Virus record (IMG/VR): IMGVR_UViG_3300020202_000143
Coordinates: 1 to 41,112 of that record
Length of the DNA stretch: 41,112 bases
DNA from: a virus
Strand: one strand, 5' to 3'
Position 1 is the stretch's first letter; the number at the start of each line of letters is the position of its first letter. The position numbers and the translations under genes are program-made. Positions 1-6,177 of the stretch are shown here, in pieces. The notes beneath the pieces are model-generated. The model did not search any database and was not told the origin of the DNA. It saw nothing but the letters and a program-made list of their open reading frames with translations.

Positions 1-34
1 AGAGGGACAGCACGTTGACGGGACGTAGAGCCAT
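1..34 (-). CDS. DNA cytosine-C5 methyltransferase, N-terminal fragment (rest at 41112-40172)
   Basis: An ATG at 34-32 lies one base after the TGA (38-36) of the upstream gene, giving the tight spacing seen throughout this operon. It reads MALRPVNVLSL and then runs off the left edge. This is how C5 methyltransferases begin just before motif I, the SAM-binding loop (LSLFAGxGG in relatives). The remainder of such a protein, in the expected order, enters from the right edge of the window, so the two pieces are inferred to be one gene on a circular molecule. Seen: the 11 codons and the spacing. Inferred: the joining, and about 30-35 missing codons. Confidence 0.7.
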   Translation of the reverse strand, partial: MALRPVNVLSL

Positions 35-35
35 G

Positions 36-515
36 TCACCGACCAGCCCCCGCAGCATCCCGCGGCCCAAGCCGCTCGCGCATGGAGTCGATCGCCCTGC
101 CCGCCTCGTCGAGTTCGCGGCGCATCGCCACCAGCTCGGCGTCGGTGATGTTGCCATCCTCAAGCGCGACAGAGACCTGGAGAAGCAGCCGCGTCAGAGC
201 CGTGGCGGACGAGCGGCCAAGCGGCTCCCCGCAGTCCAGGGGCGTCAGCTTCATGCCGATGAGCGAGAACACCTCGTCGGCAAAGCGTCCGTTCCAGCTC
301 TGACAGCCACGGATGAAGGACACCGCGTTCATGGTGGCAAAGCCGGTCCGATAGGCGCGTCCGCTGTCCTCGCCCGCCTTACCGAGTTCACGGCCAAGGT
401 CAGCGTCGGTCAGGCCGTCCTCTTCCTTGATCAGGGAAAGGGCGCGGCCCATCGCCTCGACCAGAGAAGTATCGGAGATGCTTCTGTAAGGGCGGTGGAT
501 TGCCTTGCCGCTCAT
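36..515 (-). CDS. CII-like HTH regulatory protein (putative)
   Basis: A 159-residue soluble protein. The N-terminal half has an XRE/CII-like look: a helix with the text GLTDADLGRELGKAG, then an inserted loop, then a second helix with SFIRGCQSWNGRFADEVF. The C-terminal third is helical and rich in acidic and basic residues (ELVAMRRELDEAGRAI). Its start overlaps the stop of the preceding small gene by four bases, so it is the third gene of the leftward early transcript. That is the position of cII-type activators in lambdoid phages. The regulatory role is inferred from position and the weak HTH; no close family is recognised. Confidence 0.6.
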   Translation of the reverse strand: MSGKAIHRPYRSISDTSLVEAMGRALSLIKEEDGLTDADLGRELGKAGEDSGRAYRTGFATMNAVSFIRGCQSWNGRFADEVFSLIGMKLTPLDCGEPLGRSSATALTRLLLQVSVALEDGNITDAELVAMRRELDEAGRAIDSMRERLGPRDAAGAGR

Positions 516-715
516 CGGTCAGAACCCCTGGCATGGAAACGGGACAGATCAGCGGGAAGCGCCGGCCAATCGCCTTCGGGCCGGTGGCCAAGGGTGTCGT
601 CAGGCAGGCGGCGCGAACGATGACGAAGAAGCACCAGGCCGATCACGTCGGAGATCAGGCCGATGGCGCAGAGGACGGCGAGGACGCCGGCGAGAAAGAG
701 GACTTCCGGCATCAT
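512..715 (-). CDS. Small membrane protein in the early leftward operon
   Basis: A 67-residue protein with one long N-terminal hydrophobic segment (about residues 4-30) followed by a basic, then mixed, hydrophilic tail of about 37 residues. It probably sits in the inner membrane with the tail in the cytoplasm. It overlaps the cro-like gene and the HTH gene by four bases on each side, so translation is probably coupled. Early phage membrane peptides at this position often affect superinfection or host membrane functions, but nothing in the sequence gives a function here. Confidence 0.65.
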   Translation of the reverse strand: MMPEVLFLAGVLAVLCAIGLISDVIGLVLLRHRSRRLPDDTLGHRPEGDWPALPADLSRFHARGSDR

Positions 716-915
716 GCGGCTGCGTCCTGCGGTGCGTCGGGTCGATAAGACGCAATGAAGTGCTGCACTCTAGCGACAGTCTTCAGGCTGGGACTTCTCC
801 CGGCCCGTAGGTCCATGACGAAATTCTTGTCATTCAGCGCCAGTTCGCCGAACCTGCGTTCAGACATTTGGTGATCGGCGATGAACGCGGCGATCATGTC
901 GGACAGTGAAACCAT
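712..915 (-). CDS. Cro-like HTH repressor
   Basis: A 67-residue protein opposite the S24 repressor gene. It reads as a short HTH domain: SLSDMIAAFIADHQMSERRF, then ELALNDKNFVMDLRAGRSPS as the recognition region, then a helical tail. Its size and divergent position match Cro. The start ATG (915-913) lies six bases after the -10 element CATAAA, so the message is probably leaderless. It is the first gene of the early leftward transcript, whose promoter contains an operator. The Cro role is inferred from position, size and the HTH pattern. Confidence 0.75.
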   Translation of the reverse strand: MVSLSDMIAAFIADHQMSERRFGELALNDKNFVMDLRAGRSPSLKTVARVQHFIASYRPDAPQDAAA

Positions 916-921
916 GCCAGC

Positions 922-950
922 TTTATGGGGGATATTTCCCCCAAGCGCAA
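922..950 (-). promoter_or_regulatory. Early leftward promoter with operator O1 in its spacer
   Basis: On the minus strand a -35 TTGCGC (950-945) and a -10 CATAAA (927-922) are 17 bases apart. The spacer holds the inverted repeat GGGGGATATTTCCCCC (927-942, plus strand), with arms GGGGGA/TCCCCC. Initiation seven bases after the -10 falls on the cro ATG. A repressor bound here would block RNA polymerase directly. Confidence 0.7.
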
Positions 951-959
951 GTGGGCAGT

Positions 960-975
960 GCGGGATATTTCGTGA
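960..975. promoter_or_regulatory. Operator O2 (imperfect site)
   Basis: GCGGGATATTTCGTGA matches the left part and core (GGATATTTC) of the O1 sequence but has a degenerate right arm. Its centre lies 33 bases from O1 and about 45 bases upstream of the likely repressor-gene start. That is similar to the position from which lambda CI activates its own promoter. Function is inferred from the match and spacing. Confidence 0.55.
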
Positions 976-996
976 GTCCCGCTATGGCAGGGTGCC

Positions 997-1012
997 GTGC
1001 GATATTTCCCCC
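997..1012 (+). promoter_or_regulatory. Operator O3 overlapping the repressor-gene -10 and start
   Basis: GTGCGATATTTCCCCC matches the right part of O1 (CGATATTTCCCCC) and ends directly at the repressor ATG (1013). It contains a possible -10, GATATT (1001-1006), six bases before the ATG, which would give a leaderless message. No good -35 is visible, as expected for a promoter that needs activation. Binding here should shut off repressor synthesis. Confidence 0.55.
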
Positions 1013-1627
1013 ATGACGGATATCGCTGCAATTCGGGAAACGATCGAGCGCGAGATGAAGCTGAAAGGCTTCAGTCGGCGCAGTCTCTCGACCGCAGCCA
1101 ACCTAAGTGAGTCCGCCGTCCGCGATCTTCTGACGCGGGTAGACAATCCCGGCATCGGGACGTTGCGCAAGGTTGCAGAGGCACTAGAGCTGCCGGTCGA
1201 TGCCCTTACTGGTGCGGGCTTGCGCGTTCCAGTTCTTGGCAAGATCGGCGCTGGCGGTGAGGTCTTGTTCTCCTTGGATCCAGATGCGGAGCTTACTTCA
1301 GAGATTCCAACAGTGCCGAGGCCACCACTAGTGCAGGGCCGGCTTATGGCTCTCGAGGTTTCTGGCTCCTCGATGCTCCCAAAGTATGAGGCTGGGGAGA
1401 TTGTCTACGTCCGTGCGCCAATGAATGATGGCCACATCGATGACCGCGCGTTCGGCTCGTATTGCGCCGTTCGGACTGCTGATGGCGGGACCTACTTGAA
1501 GATCCTTACGCGGGGGACGGAGGCGGGACGCTTCACACTTCGCTCCCTAAACGCCCCCGATATGGAGAATGTGGAGGTGCTGTGGGCATCCCGCGTCCTC
1601 TTCGTCATGCCGCGTGGTGCAGAGTAG
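1013..1627 (+). CDS. CI-type lysogeny repressor (HTH plus S24 peptidase domain)
   Basis: A 204-residue two-domain repressor. Residues about 5-60 form an XRE-type HTH (MKLKGFSRRSLSTAANLSES, NPGIGTLRKVAEAL). The C-terminal half is a LexA/CI S24 peptidase fold: the Ala-Gly cleavage site lies in IGAGGEV (about residue 79), the catalytic Ser in SGSSMLP (about 120) and the Lys in YLKIL (about 162). It should keep the prophage silent and self-cleave with RecA after DNA damage, as the family does. The ATG at 1013 is chosen because an upstream extension would read through the operators. No Shine-Dalgarno is present (TTCCCCC precedes the ATG), so leaderless translation is likely. Confidence 0.9.
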   Translation: MTDIAAIRETIEREMKLKGFSRRSLSTAANLSESAVRDLLTRVDNPGIGTLRKVAEALELPVDALTGAGLRVPVLGKIGAGGEVLFSLDPDAELTSEIPTVPRPPLVQGRLMALEVSGSSMLPKYEAGEIVYVRAPMNDGHIDDRAFGSYCAVRTADGGTYLKILTRGTEAGRFTLRSLNAPDMENVEVLWASRVLFVMPRGAE

Positions 1628-1669
1628 AGGCGGCCCCCGGCTTTCCGGCGACGGCGTATTGGGATCGTA

Positions 1670-2095
1670 ATGGGGCTCCTGTACTACCCCTCAGCTGGTG
1701 AGATCGTGGTCTGTCGGTATGGGGACCAAGTCATCGAACCCGAGATGCGAAAATCACGACCGGCTGTCGTGATTGGCCCGCGTCTCCGCAATCGAGCCAA
1801 GCTGGTAACAGTTGTGCCGCTAAGTACGACAGAGCCCTCCCCATTGCTGGATTACCATTGCCGCCTGGACATGACGTCCGTACTCCCTGAACCGTTCCAC
1901 GCTGCGGTGATGTGGGCGAAGTGCGATATGGTTTCATCCGTGTCACTCGACCGTCTTGATCGATTCAAAGAGCCTTACCAGCGCGGGGGTGCTAGAAGGT
2001 GGCGTACGGGGCAGGTAAGCAAGGCTCAGTTGGCGAGTATTCGGGCCGCTGTACTCTGCGGATTGGGCTTCTCCACATTGACAAAATACTTGTAG
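1670..2095 (+). CDS. PemK/MazF-like protein
   Basis: A 141-residue protein with the PemK/MazF-type barrel pattern: an N-terminal GEIVVCRYG strand, then KSRPAVVIGPRLRNRAKLVT, then VVPLSTTEP, and later VMWAKCDMVSSVSLDRLDR. In the family these are RNA-cutting toxins or binding folds. It follows the repressor gene by 42 bases on the same strand and ends before a terminator, so it is probably expressed in the lysogen. No antitoxin gene lies beside it, which is unusual for a true toxin. It may instead be one of the antitoxin-less PemK-fold proteins found in prophages, perhaps acting in exclusion. The fold is moderately sure; the role is unknown. Confidence 0.65.
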   Translation: MGLLYYPSAGEIVVCRYGDQVIEPEMRKSRPAVVIGPRLRNRAKLVTVVPLSTTEPSPLLDYHCRLDMTSVLPEPFHAAVMWAKCDMVSSVSLDRLDRFKEPYQRGGARRWRTGQVSKAQLASIRAAVLCGLGFSTLTKYL

Positions 2096-2165
2096 TGCGG
2101 TATATGAAAGCCGTTCCCGCTCTGCTTCGGCATCGGGCTTGGAGACTACCTGTAAAAGGGTAGCC

Positions 2166-2200
2166 AGCTTCACACCGAGCGATAACAAGCTAGTGAAGCT
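2166..2200. repeat. Inverted repeat after the PemK-like gene
   Basis: AGCTTCAC (2166-2173) and GTGAAGCT (2193-2200) form an 8-base stem with a 19-base loop in the otherwise geneless stretch 2096-2320. It may be part of a structured 3' end or a protein site. No T-run follows it. Confidence 0.4.
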
Positions 2201-2209
2201 GTTGTGTTC

Positions 2210-2244
2210 AGAGAGGCCGCCTTCGGGTGGCCTCTCTTGTTTCT
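2210..2244 (+). terminator. Rho-independent terminator of the repressor transcript
   Basis: AGAGAGGCCGCC (2210-2221), a TTCG tetraloop and GGTGGCCTCTCT (2226-2237) make a strong, nearly perfect hairpin followed by TGTTTCT. It separates the lysogenic genes (1013-2095) from the next, separately controlled plus-strand operon. Confidence 0.8.
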
Positions 2245-2299
2245 GCCGACGAGTAAGCCTGAATGCCCCTGCCTGGTAAGCCGCGCCTCATAGGTGTGT

Positions 2300-2315
2300 A
2301 AAAGAAATTTCCCCC
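2300..2315. promoter_or_regulatory. Operator half-site O4
   Basis: The right half ATTTCCCCC of the O1 motif recurs as AAATTTCCCCC just upstream of the next promoter. Its centre is 31 bases from the full operator at 2331-2346, close to the 33-37 base spacing at the switch. It could support cooperative binding. It is weak on its own. Confidence 0.35.
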
Positions 2316-2322
2316 GCCCCTG

Positions 2323-2351
2323 TTGACACCGGGGGAAATATCCCCCACAAG
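2323..2351 (+). promoter_or_regulatory. Repressor-controlled promoter of the recombination operon
   Basis: A consensus -35 TTGACA (2323-2328) is followed after 17 bases by a weak -10 CACAAG (2346-2351). The spacer holds GGGGGAAATATCCCCC (2331-2346), the exact reverse complement of operator O1. The arrangement matches the cro promoter, so the operon from 2386 onwards is predicted to be repressed in the lysogen and switched on at induction. Confidence 0.65.
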
Positions 2352-2385
2352 GCATCCATCGGCACCAAGCCGGTGGAGACTTGCA

Positions 2386-2652
2386 GTGGCACACAACGGG
2401 ACCATTGATCGGGCAGGCGGGGCACTTGGCTCCCATGCCGCCAACCCCTGGACGCCAAACCCCGGCTATCGTCGCGGCACTGTCCGCCCGATTCCGCCGT
2501 CTGAGCTGTCCCGCATCACGGGTGATCGTGACGCAGCGGGGTTCGATGAACTCACGCCGGGTCAGAAGGCGCGTGCATGGGCCGTCCTGACGGTCGCTGC
2601 ATGGGCGATCCTTGGCGGATTCGCCGCTGTCGTCGTGGCGGTGCTGTCGTGA
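2386..2652 (+). CDS. Small membrane protein, first gene of the recombination operon
   Basis: The chosen start is GTG at 2386, eight bases after a GGAG (2374-2377). An upstream ATG at 2323 lies inside the promoter. This gives 88 residues: a polar N-terminal region of about 60 residues, then one strong C-terminal membrane segment (AVLTVAAWAILGGFAAVVVA). Its TGA overlaps the GTG of the next gene. Function is not recognised. Confidence 0.5.
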   Translation: MAHNGTIDRAGGALGSHAANPWTPNPGYRRGTVRPIPPSELSRITGDRDAAGFDELTPGQKARAWAVLTVAAWAILGGFAAVVVAVLS

Positions 2653-3008
2653 ACCTTCAGCAGATATTCGACGCTGGTGTGGCCGGCGTTCTCGCTCAGG
2701 GCGGTTATTCCTACAATGATGCCAATGGTGGCTGCTTCTATCGCGGCCCCCACGGCTGCAAATGCGCGCTGGGACATTCGATCAGGGATGAGGACTATGA
2801 CCCGTCGCTGGAGGGCCGACGTCCACGCCTTCGTAATCAACTAGCACCCCTGCTTGGGGCTGAGACAGCCGAGGACTGCACAATCCTCCGCGATTTCCAG
2901 TCCATCCACGACGCATGCGCCCGCCGTGGCGAGCCCCTCTCCGAGTTCAAAGCCCGCTGCCGCGACTTCGCGGAGACGCACGGCCTCAACACGGACGTGC
3001 TGGCATGA
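2649..3008 (+). CDS. Uncharacterised triplicated phage protein, copy 1
   Basis: A 119-residue soluble protein of a widespread but uncharacterised phage/bacterial family. It starts with NLQQIFDAGVAGVLAQGGYS. A central signature reads YRGPHGCKCALGHSIRDEDY followed by DPSLEG, then ECTILRDFQ-type text (here DCTILRDFQSIHDACA), ending in ETHGLNTDVLA. Two Cys and a His in GCKCALGH are conserved in all copies and could bind metal; this is inferred. The GTG start overlaps the preceding TGA and is supported by the same start in copies 2 and 3. The 3' end is almost identical in DNA to copy 3, which suggests recent duplication or gene conversion. Confidence 0.75.
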   Translation: MNLQQIFDAGVAGVLAQGGYSYNDANGGCFYRGPHGCKCALGHSIRDEDYDPSLEGRRPRLRNQLAPLLGAETAEDCTILRDFQSIHDACARRGEPLSEFKARCRDFAETHGLNTDVLA

Positions 3009-3280
3009 CCCGCACCACCACCCTGCTCGGCAAGGTCTATCCCGGCCGCCCCATGATGAACTCCTGGGCCTGGTTCCTCCTCTGCAAGGAGCAGGCAGAG
3101 GGCACGGAGGCCGCGCAGAAGTCGCTGGATGCTCTCAATCGCATGTACCGAGTGGCGCAGCATCCCGAGATCGACCTCGCCTCACAGTTCACCACCGTTC
3201 CGCTTGAAGGCCTTGTGACGGCTCCTGCCGTGCCGCTGGTCGAGGTCGAGCATCTTGCGCCTGGGCGGATCGCCGCGTGA
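3005..3280 (+). CDS. Hypothetical protein
   Basis: A 91-residue soluble protein starting at an ATG that overlaps the stop of copy 1 (ATGA). It has a helical middle (MNSWAWFLLCKEQAEGTEAA, then LDALNRMYRVAQ) and a C-terminal beta-like stretch. It is translationally coupled to its neighbours in the recombination operon. No family is recognised. Confidence 0.6.
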   Translation: MTRTTTLLGKVYPGRPMMNSWAWFLLCKEQAEGTEAAQKSLDALNRMYRVAQHPEIDLASQFTTVPLEGLVTAPAVPLVEVEHLAPGRIAA

Positions 3281-3462
3281 ACCTGCCCCCCACCAATCCG
3301 AACGCACTCCGGGCCCGCGCCATCGCTGCCCTGTGTGACGACATCCTCGGCAACGGACCTCGCTTCGGCCGCACTGACGCGCTGCGCCAGATCATTGCCG
3401 ATCCCACCATCCCCAAGGAGGGCCGGGCTGCCCAACAAGCGCCCGGCAGCAATTCACGATGA
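3277..3462 (+). CDS. Hypothetical small protein
   Basis: A 61-residue protein from a GTG that overlaps the preceding TGA. It is rich in Ala, Arg and Pro, with a helix ALRARAIAALCDDIL and a second possible helix DALRQIIADPTI. Its stop overlaps the start of the ERF gene by four bases. This unbroken chain of overlaps is the main support. Function unknown. Confidence 0.5.
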   Translation: MNLPPTNPNALRARAIAALCDDILGNGPRFGRTDALRQIIADPTIPKEGRAAQQAPGSNSR

Positions 3463-4061
3463 ATGCGGAGACCAACCCAACCGGATCGCCCCTTCACGGC
3501 GCAATGGCGACGGCCTTTGCCGAGATCGAAGCGGCCACGAAGTCCGCGAACAACCCGCACTTCAAGAGCAAGTATGCGGACCTCGGCGCGGTGATCGACG
3601 CGATCAAGCCGGCGCTCATCAAGCACCGCCTGTTCTTCACGCAGCGGTGCCAGCCAGCCCCGAACGGGGTGAGCGTCGAGACCGTGCTGCACCATGCGAG
3701 CGGCGAGAAGGAGAGCCTTGGAACGCTGTTCGTCCCTGCAAACAAGCAGGACGCGCAAGCTTTCGGATCGGCCTTAACGTACGCCAGACGCTATGGTCTA
3801 ATGACGGCCTTCGGGGTTCCGGCAGAGGATGATGACGGCAATGCCGCCGCGCGACCGACTCCCCGCGCGGATCCTCTGCCGGTTCAGCCGATCACCGACG
3901 AGCAGCGTACCCTGATCCAGACGCTCGCCCCAACGGCAGGCAAGACACTTCAGGAGATTTGCGCGGGCTACAAGGTGGCGAGCCTCAAGGACCTCAACCA
4001 GGAGCAGGCGGGCAAGTGCATCGCCCGGCTTCAGGAGCTGGGCAGGGAGGCGGTGCAGTGA
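3459..4061 (+). CDS. erf: ERF-family single-strand annealing protein
   Basis: A 200-residue protein with the ERF family pattern in its N-terminal two thirds: NNPHFKSKYADLGAVIDAIK, later ALTYARRYGLMTAFGVPAEDDDG. The latter is the typical core and acidic end of Erf domains. The last 60 residues form a short helical extension. ERF proteins anneal complementary single strands and promote phage DNA recombination and circularisation, working with a 5'-3' exonuclease. One is encoded at 4432. ATG overlaps the upstream stop. Confidence 0.9.
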   Translation: MNAETNPTGSPLHGAMATAFAEIEAATKSANNPHFKSKYADLGAVIDAIKPALIKHRLFFTQRCQPAPNGVSVETVLHHASGEKESLGTLFVPANKQDAQAFGSALTYARRYGLMTAFGVPAEDDDGNAAARPTPRADPLPVQPITDEQRTLIQTLAPTAGKTLQEICAGYKVASLKDLNQEQAGKCIARLQELGREAVQ

Positions 4062-4435
4062 ACCTCCAGCAGATATTCGACACGGGAGTCGCGGGCATTC
4101 TGGCCCAAGGCGGGTATTCCTACGATGCGGGCGGTCACGGCTGCCTCTACCGTGGCCCGAACGGCTGCAAGTGCGCGCTGGGGCACTCGATCCCTGATGA
4201 TGGCTATGACCCGTCGCTGGAGGGCGATGCTCCACGCTTCTCTGCATCGCTCGGCAACGAGGTTCTGCTGGCACGCCTGCTTGGGGCCGAATCCGAGGCG
4301 GAGTGCACAATCCTCCGCGACTTCCAGATCATCCACGACTTCTGCGCCCGCCGTGGCCTCCCCCTCTCCAAGTTCAAAGCCTACTGCCGTAGGTTTGCCA
4401 AGCGGCACGGCCTCAAAACGGACGTGCTGGCATGA
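4058..4435 (+). CDS. Uncharacterised triplicated phage protein, copy 2
   Basis: 125 residues, same family as the genes at 2649 and 6174: NLQQIFDTGVAGILAQGGYS, YRGPNGCKCALGHSIPDD, DPSLEGDAPR, ECTILRDFQIIHDFCA, HGLKTDVLA. It starts with GTG overlapping the ERF stop. Compared with copies 1 and 3, its C-terminal stretch is the most diverged (KFKAYCRRFAKRHGLKTDV), while the flanks at both ends still match in DNA. It lies exactly between the ERF and exonuclease genes, so it is made together with the recombination machinery. Confidence 0.75.
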   Translation: MNLQQIFDTGVAGILAQGGYSYDAGGHGCLYRGPNGCKCALGHSIPDDGYDPSLEGDAPRFSASLGNEVLLARLLGAESEAECTILRDFQIIHDFCARRGLPLSKFKAYCRRFAKRHGLKTDVLA

Positions 4436-5097
4436 CCAACGCCGACGCCCTCGCCAACATTGAGCAGGGTTCACCCCAGTGGAAGGCACTCCGCTGTGGC
4501 CGTGTGACCGCCTCCAAGGTGGCGGACATCATCGCCAAGACCAAGAGCGGCCCCTCTGCCTCGCGGGCATCCTACAAGGCTGATCTGGTCCTTGAGAGGA
4601 TGACCGGCGTTCCTCGGGAGATATTCCAGACGTCCGCCATGCTGTGGGGCGTTGAGAACGAAGCCGCGGCCTGTGACGCCTATGCCGAGCAAAACCTGTG
4701 CGGCCTGACACAGATCGGCTTTGTCGAGCATCCCACCATTCCCATGGCGGGTGCATCCCCTGATCGATTGGTCGGCTCGGACGGGCTCGTGGAGGCAAAG
4801 TGTCCCCAGCCCCCTGCTCATCTTGAGACCCTTCTGAGCAGGACGGTCCCGGCCAAGTACGTCACCCAGATCATGTGGCAGTTCGCCTGCATGCCGGAAC
4901 GCAAGTGGTGCGATTACATCAGCTACCACCCCGCATTCCCGGAGCCGATGCGCCTGTTCGTTCAGAGGATCGAACGGGATGACGCCCTGATCGCAGAGCT
5001 GGAGGCCGAGGTCTCCAAGTTCCTGGCGGAAGTCGATGAGACGGTGAGCAAGCTTCGTGCTGCTTACGACCCCGAACAACAAAGAGAGGCAGCATAG
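4432..5097 (+). CDS. YqaJ/lambda-exonuclease-type recombinase nuclease
   Basis: 221 residues. The N-terminal GSPQWKALRCGRVTASKVAD is the typical opening of YqaJ-domain exonucleases. The PD-(D/E)xK active site is seen as AGASPDRLV followed by GLVEAKCP, and a later YVTQIMWQFAC helix carries the conserved Gln. Family role: degrades one strand of double-stranded ends to expose single strands for the partner annealing protein, here ERF (3459). A charged C-terminal helix follows. ATG overlaps the upstream TGA by four bases. Confidence 0.88.
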   Translation: MTNADALANIEQGSPQWKALRCGRVTASKVADIIAKTKSGPSASRASYKADLVLERMTGVPREIFQTSAMLWGVENEAAACDAYAEQNLCGLTQIGFVEHPTIPMAGASPDRLVGSDGLVEAKCPQPPAHLETLLSRTVPAKYVTQIMWQFACMPERKWCDYISYHPAFPEPMRLFVQRIERDDALIAELEAEVSKFLAEVDETVSKLRAAYDPEQQREAA

Positions 5098-5453
5098 TGC
5101 AGTTCATCACCCTTACGGGCAGGGTCGGCGGTGACGCTGAGACCCGCCAGACCAACAGCAACAGCGTCACCAGCTTCAACCTCGCGGTTGATCAGGGCTG
5201 GGGCGATCGGAAGCAGACCAACTGGTTCCGGGTGTCCATCTGGGGCGCTCGAGGCGAGAAACTGGCAGGCTACATTCGCAAGGGTGACAAGCTCACGGCG
5301 ACCGGCGAGCTGCTGATTGGCGAGTATAACGGCAAGCCTCAATACGAGGTGCGCGCGGCCGACGTGGACTGTTTCATGTCCGCCAAGGGGGAGGGACAGC
5401 CGCGGCAGCAGCAAAGCCAGCCGGCCGGCATCGATGATGACATTCCGTTCTGA
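5097..5453 (+). CDS. ssb: Single-stranded DNA-binding protein
   Basis: 118 residues, one OB fold: FITLTGRVGGDAETR, SFNLAVDQGW, TNWFRVSIWGARGEKLAGYI, KLTATGELLIGEYNGKPQYE. The tail is short and ends in the acidic tip DDDIPF, the docking peptide used by SSB to recruit partner enzymes. GTG start overlaps the upstream TAG by one base. It fits as the third member of the ERF-exonuclease-SSB set. Confidence 0.92.
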   Translation: MQFITLTGRVGGDAETRQTNSNSVTSFNLAVDQGWGDRKQTNWFRVSIWGARGEKLAGYIRKGDKLTATGELLIGEYNGKPQYEVRAADVDCFMSAKGEGQPRQQQSQPAGIDDDIPF

Positions 5454-5782
5454 TGCTGCCCGCCCGCAAGCCTTCCAAGTCCAAGGCCGACAAGCAGCGT
5501 CGGTGTCCGGCCCACCGTGCGTGGATCAGGCGCCATGCATGCTCGGTCTGCGGCACGTTCACGGCGGTGGAATGCGCCCATGTTCGGTCCGGCACTGACG
5601 GGGGCATGGGTGTGAAGCCCAGTGACCGCTTCTGCATCAGCCTGTGCCGGGATCACCATGCCGAACAGCACCAGATTGGCGAGCGGGCATTCGAGGAGCG
5701 GCACGGCATCGACATGAAGCGCCTGGCGGAAGCTTTCACGAAGGAAAGCCCCCACCGGGCCAAACTGGAGGAGCGACCATGA
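5453..5782 (+). CDS. HNH-type zinc-binding nuclease-like protein (DUF968/Ref-like)
   Basis: 109 residues. Visible motifs are HACSVCG, then ECAHVRSGTDGGMGVKPSD, then CISLCRDHHAEQHQIGE. These are two Cys pairs, the AH of the HNH core, and the HH/QH pattern of DUF968/Ref-like HNH proteins, which cut DNA in recombination settings in characterised members. Basic N-terminus. ATG overlaps the ssb stop by one base; the next gene overlaps its stop. The substrate is not visible from the sequence. Confidence 0.75.
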   Translation: MLPARKPSKSKADKQRRCPAHRAWIRRHACSVCGTFTAVECAHVRSGTDGGMGVKPSDRFCISLCRDHHAEQHQIGERAFEERHGIDMKRLAEAFTKESPHRAKLEERP

Positions 5783-6177
5783 CCGGACAGACCATCCGCC
5801 TTGTCGGATTATCGCAGAGGGAATTGGCCAAGCGGCTGATCGACGCGGCTCCTCCGGGGGCGGTGGTCAACATCCGCCCCGCCACGCGGACGCTCGACCA
5901 GAACGCCCGCATGTGGGCCTTATTGAGTGATGTGAGCCGGTCGAAGCCGGAAGGGCGCGAGCTGACCCCGGAGGTGTGGAAGGCGTTGTTCCTTCACTCC
6001 CTGGATCATGCCCAGCGGTTCGAGATGGCGCTGGACGGCCGGGGAATGGTGCCCGTCGGGTTCCGGTCGTCGCGCCTCACCAAGGAGCAGATGGGCGACC
6101 TGATGCACCTGATCGAGGAGTACGGCGCTCGGCATGGCGTCGTCTGGTCCGAGCCCAGCGAAAGGCAGGCAGCATGA
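5779..6177 (+). CDS. ninB: NinB-like recombination protein
   Basis: 132 residues, the NinB family length. The order RPATRTLDQNARMWALLSDV, then LTPEVWKALFLHSL, then SSRLTKEQMGDLMHLIEEYG is characteristic. Lambda NinB (Orf) binds SSB and single-stranded DNA and loads the annealing protein, replacing host RecFOR. It completes the recombination cassette ERF, exonuclease, SSB, NinB. Start chosen at 5779, where ATGA overlaps the HNH gene stop. Confidence 0.88.
   Translation: MTGQTIRLVGLSQRELAKRLIDAAPPGAVVNIRPATRTLDQNARMWALLSDVSRSKPEGRELTPEVWKALFLHSLDHAQRFEMALDGRGMVPVGFRSSRLTKEQMGDLMHLIEEYGARHGVVWSEPSERQAA

Noticed and set aside
2323-2385. ATG at 2323 as the start of the first recombination-operon gene
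   Set aside because: It overlaps the -35 element and the operator; GTG 2386 has a GGAG and lies downstream of the expected transcript start.
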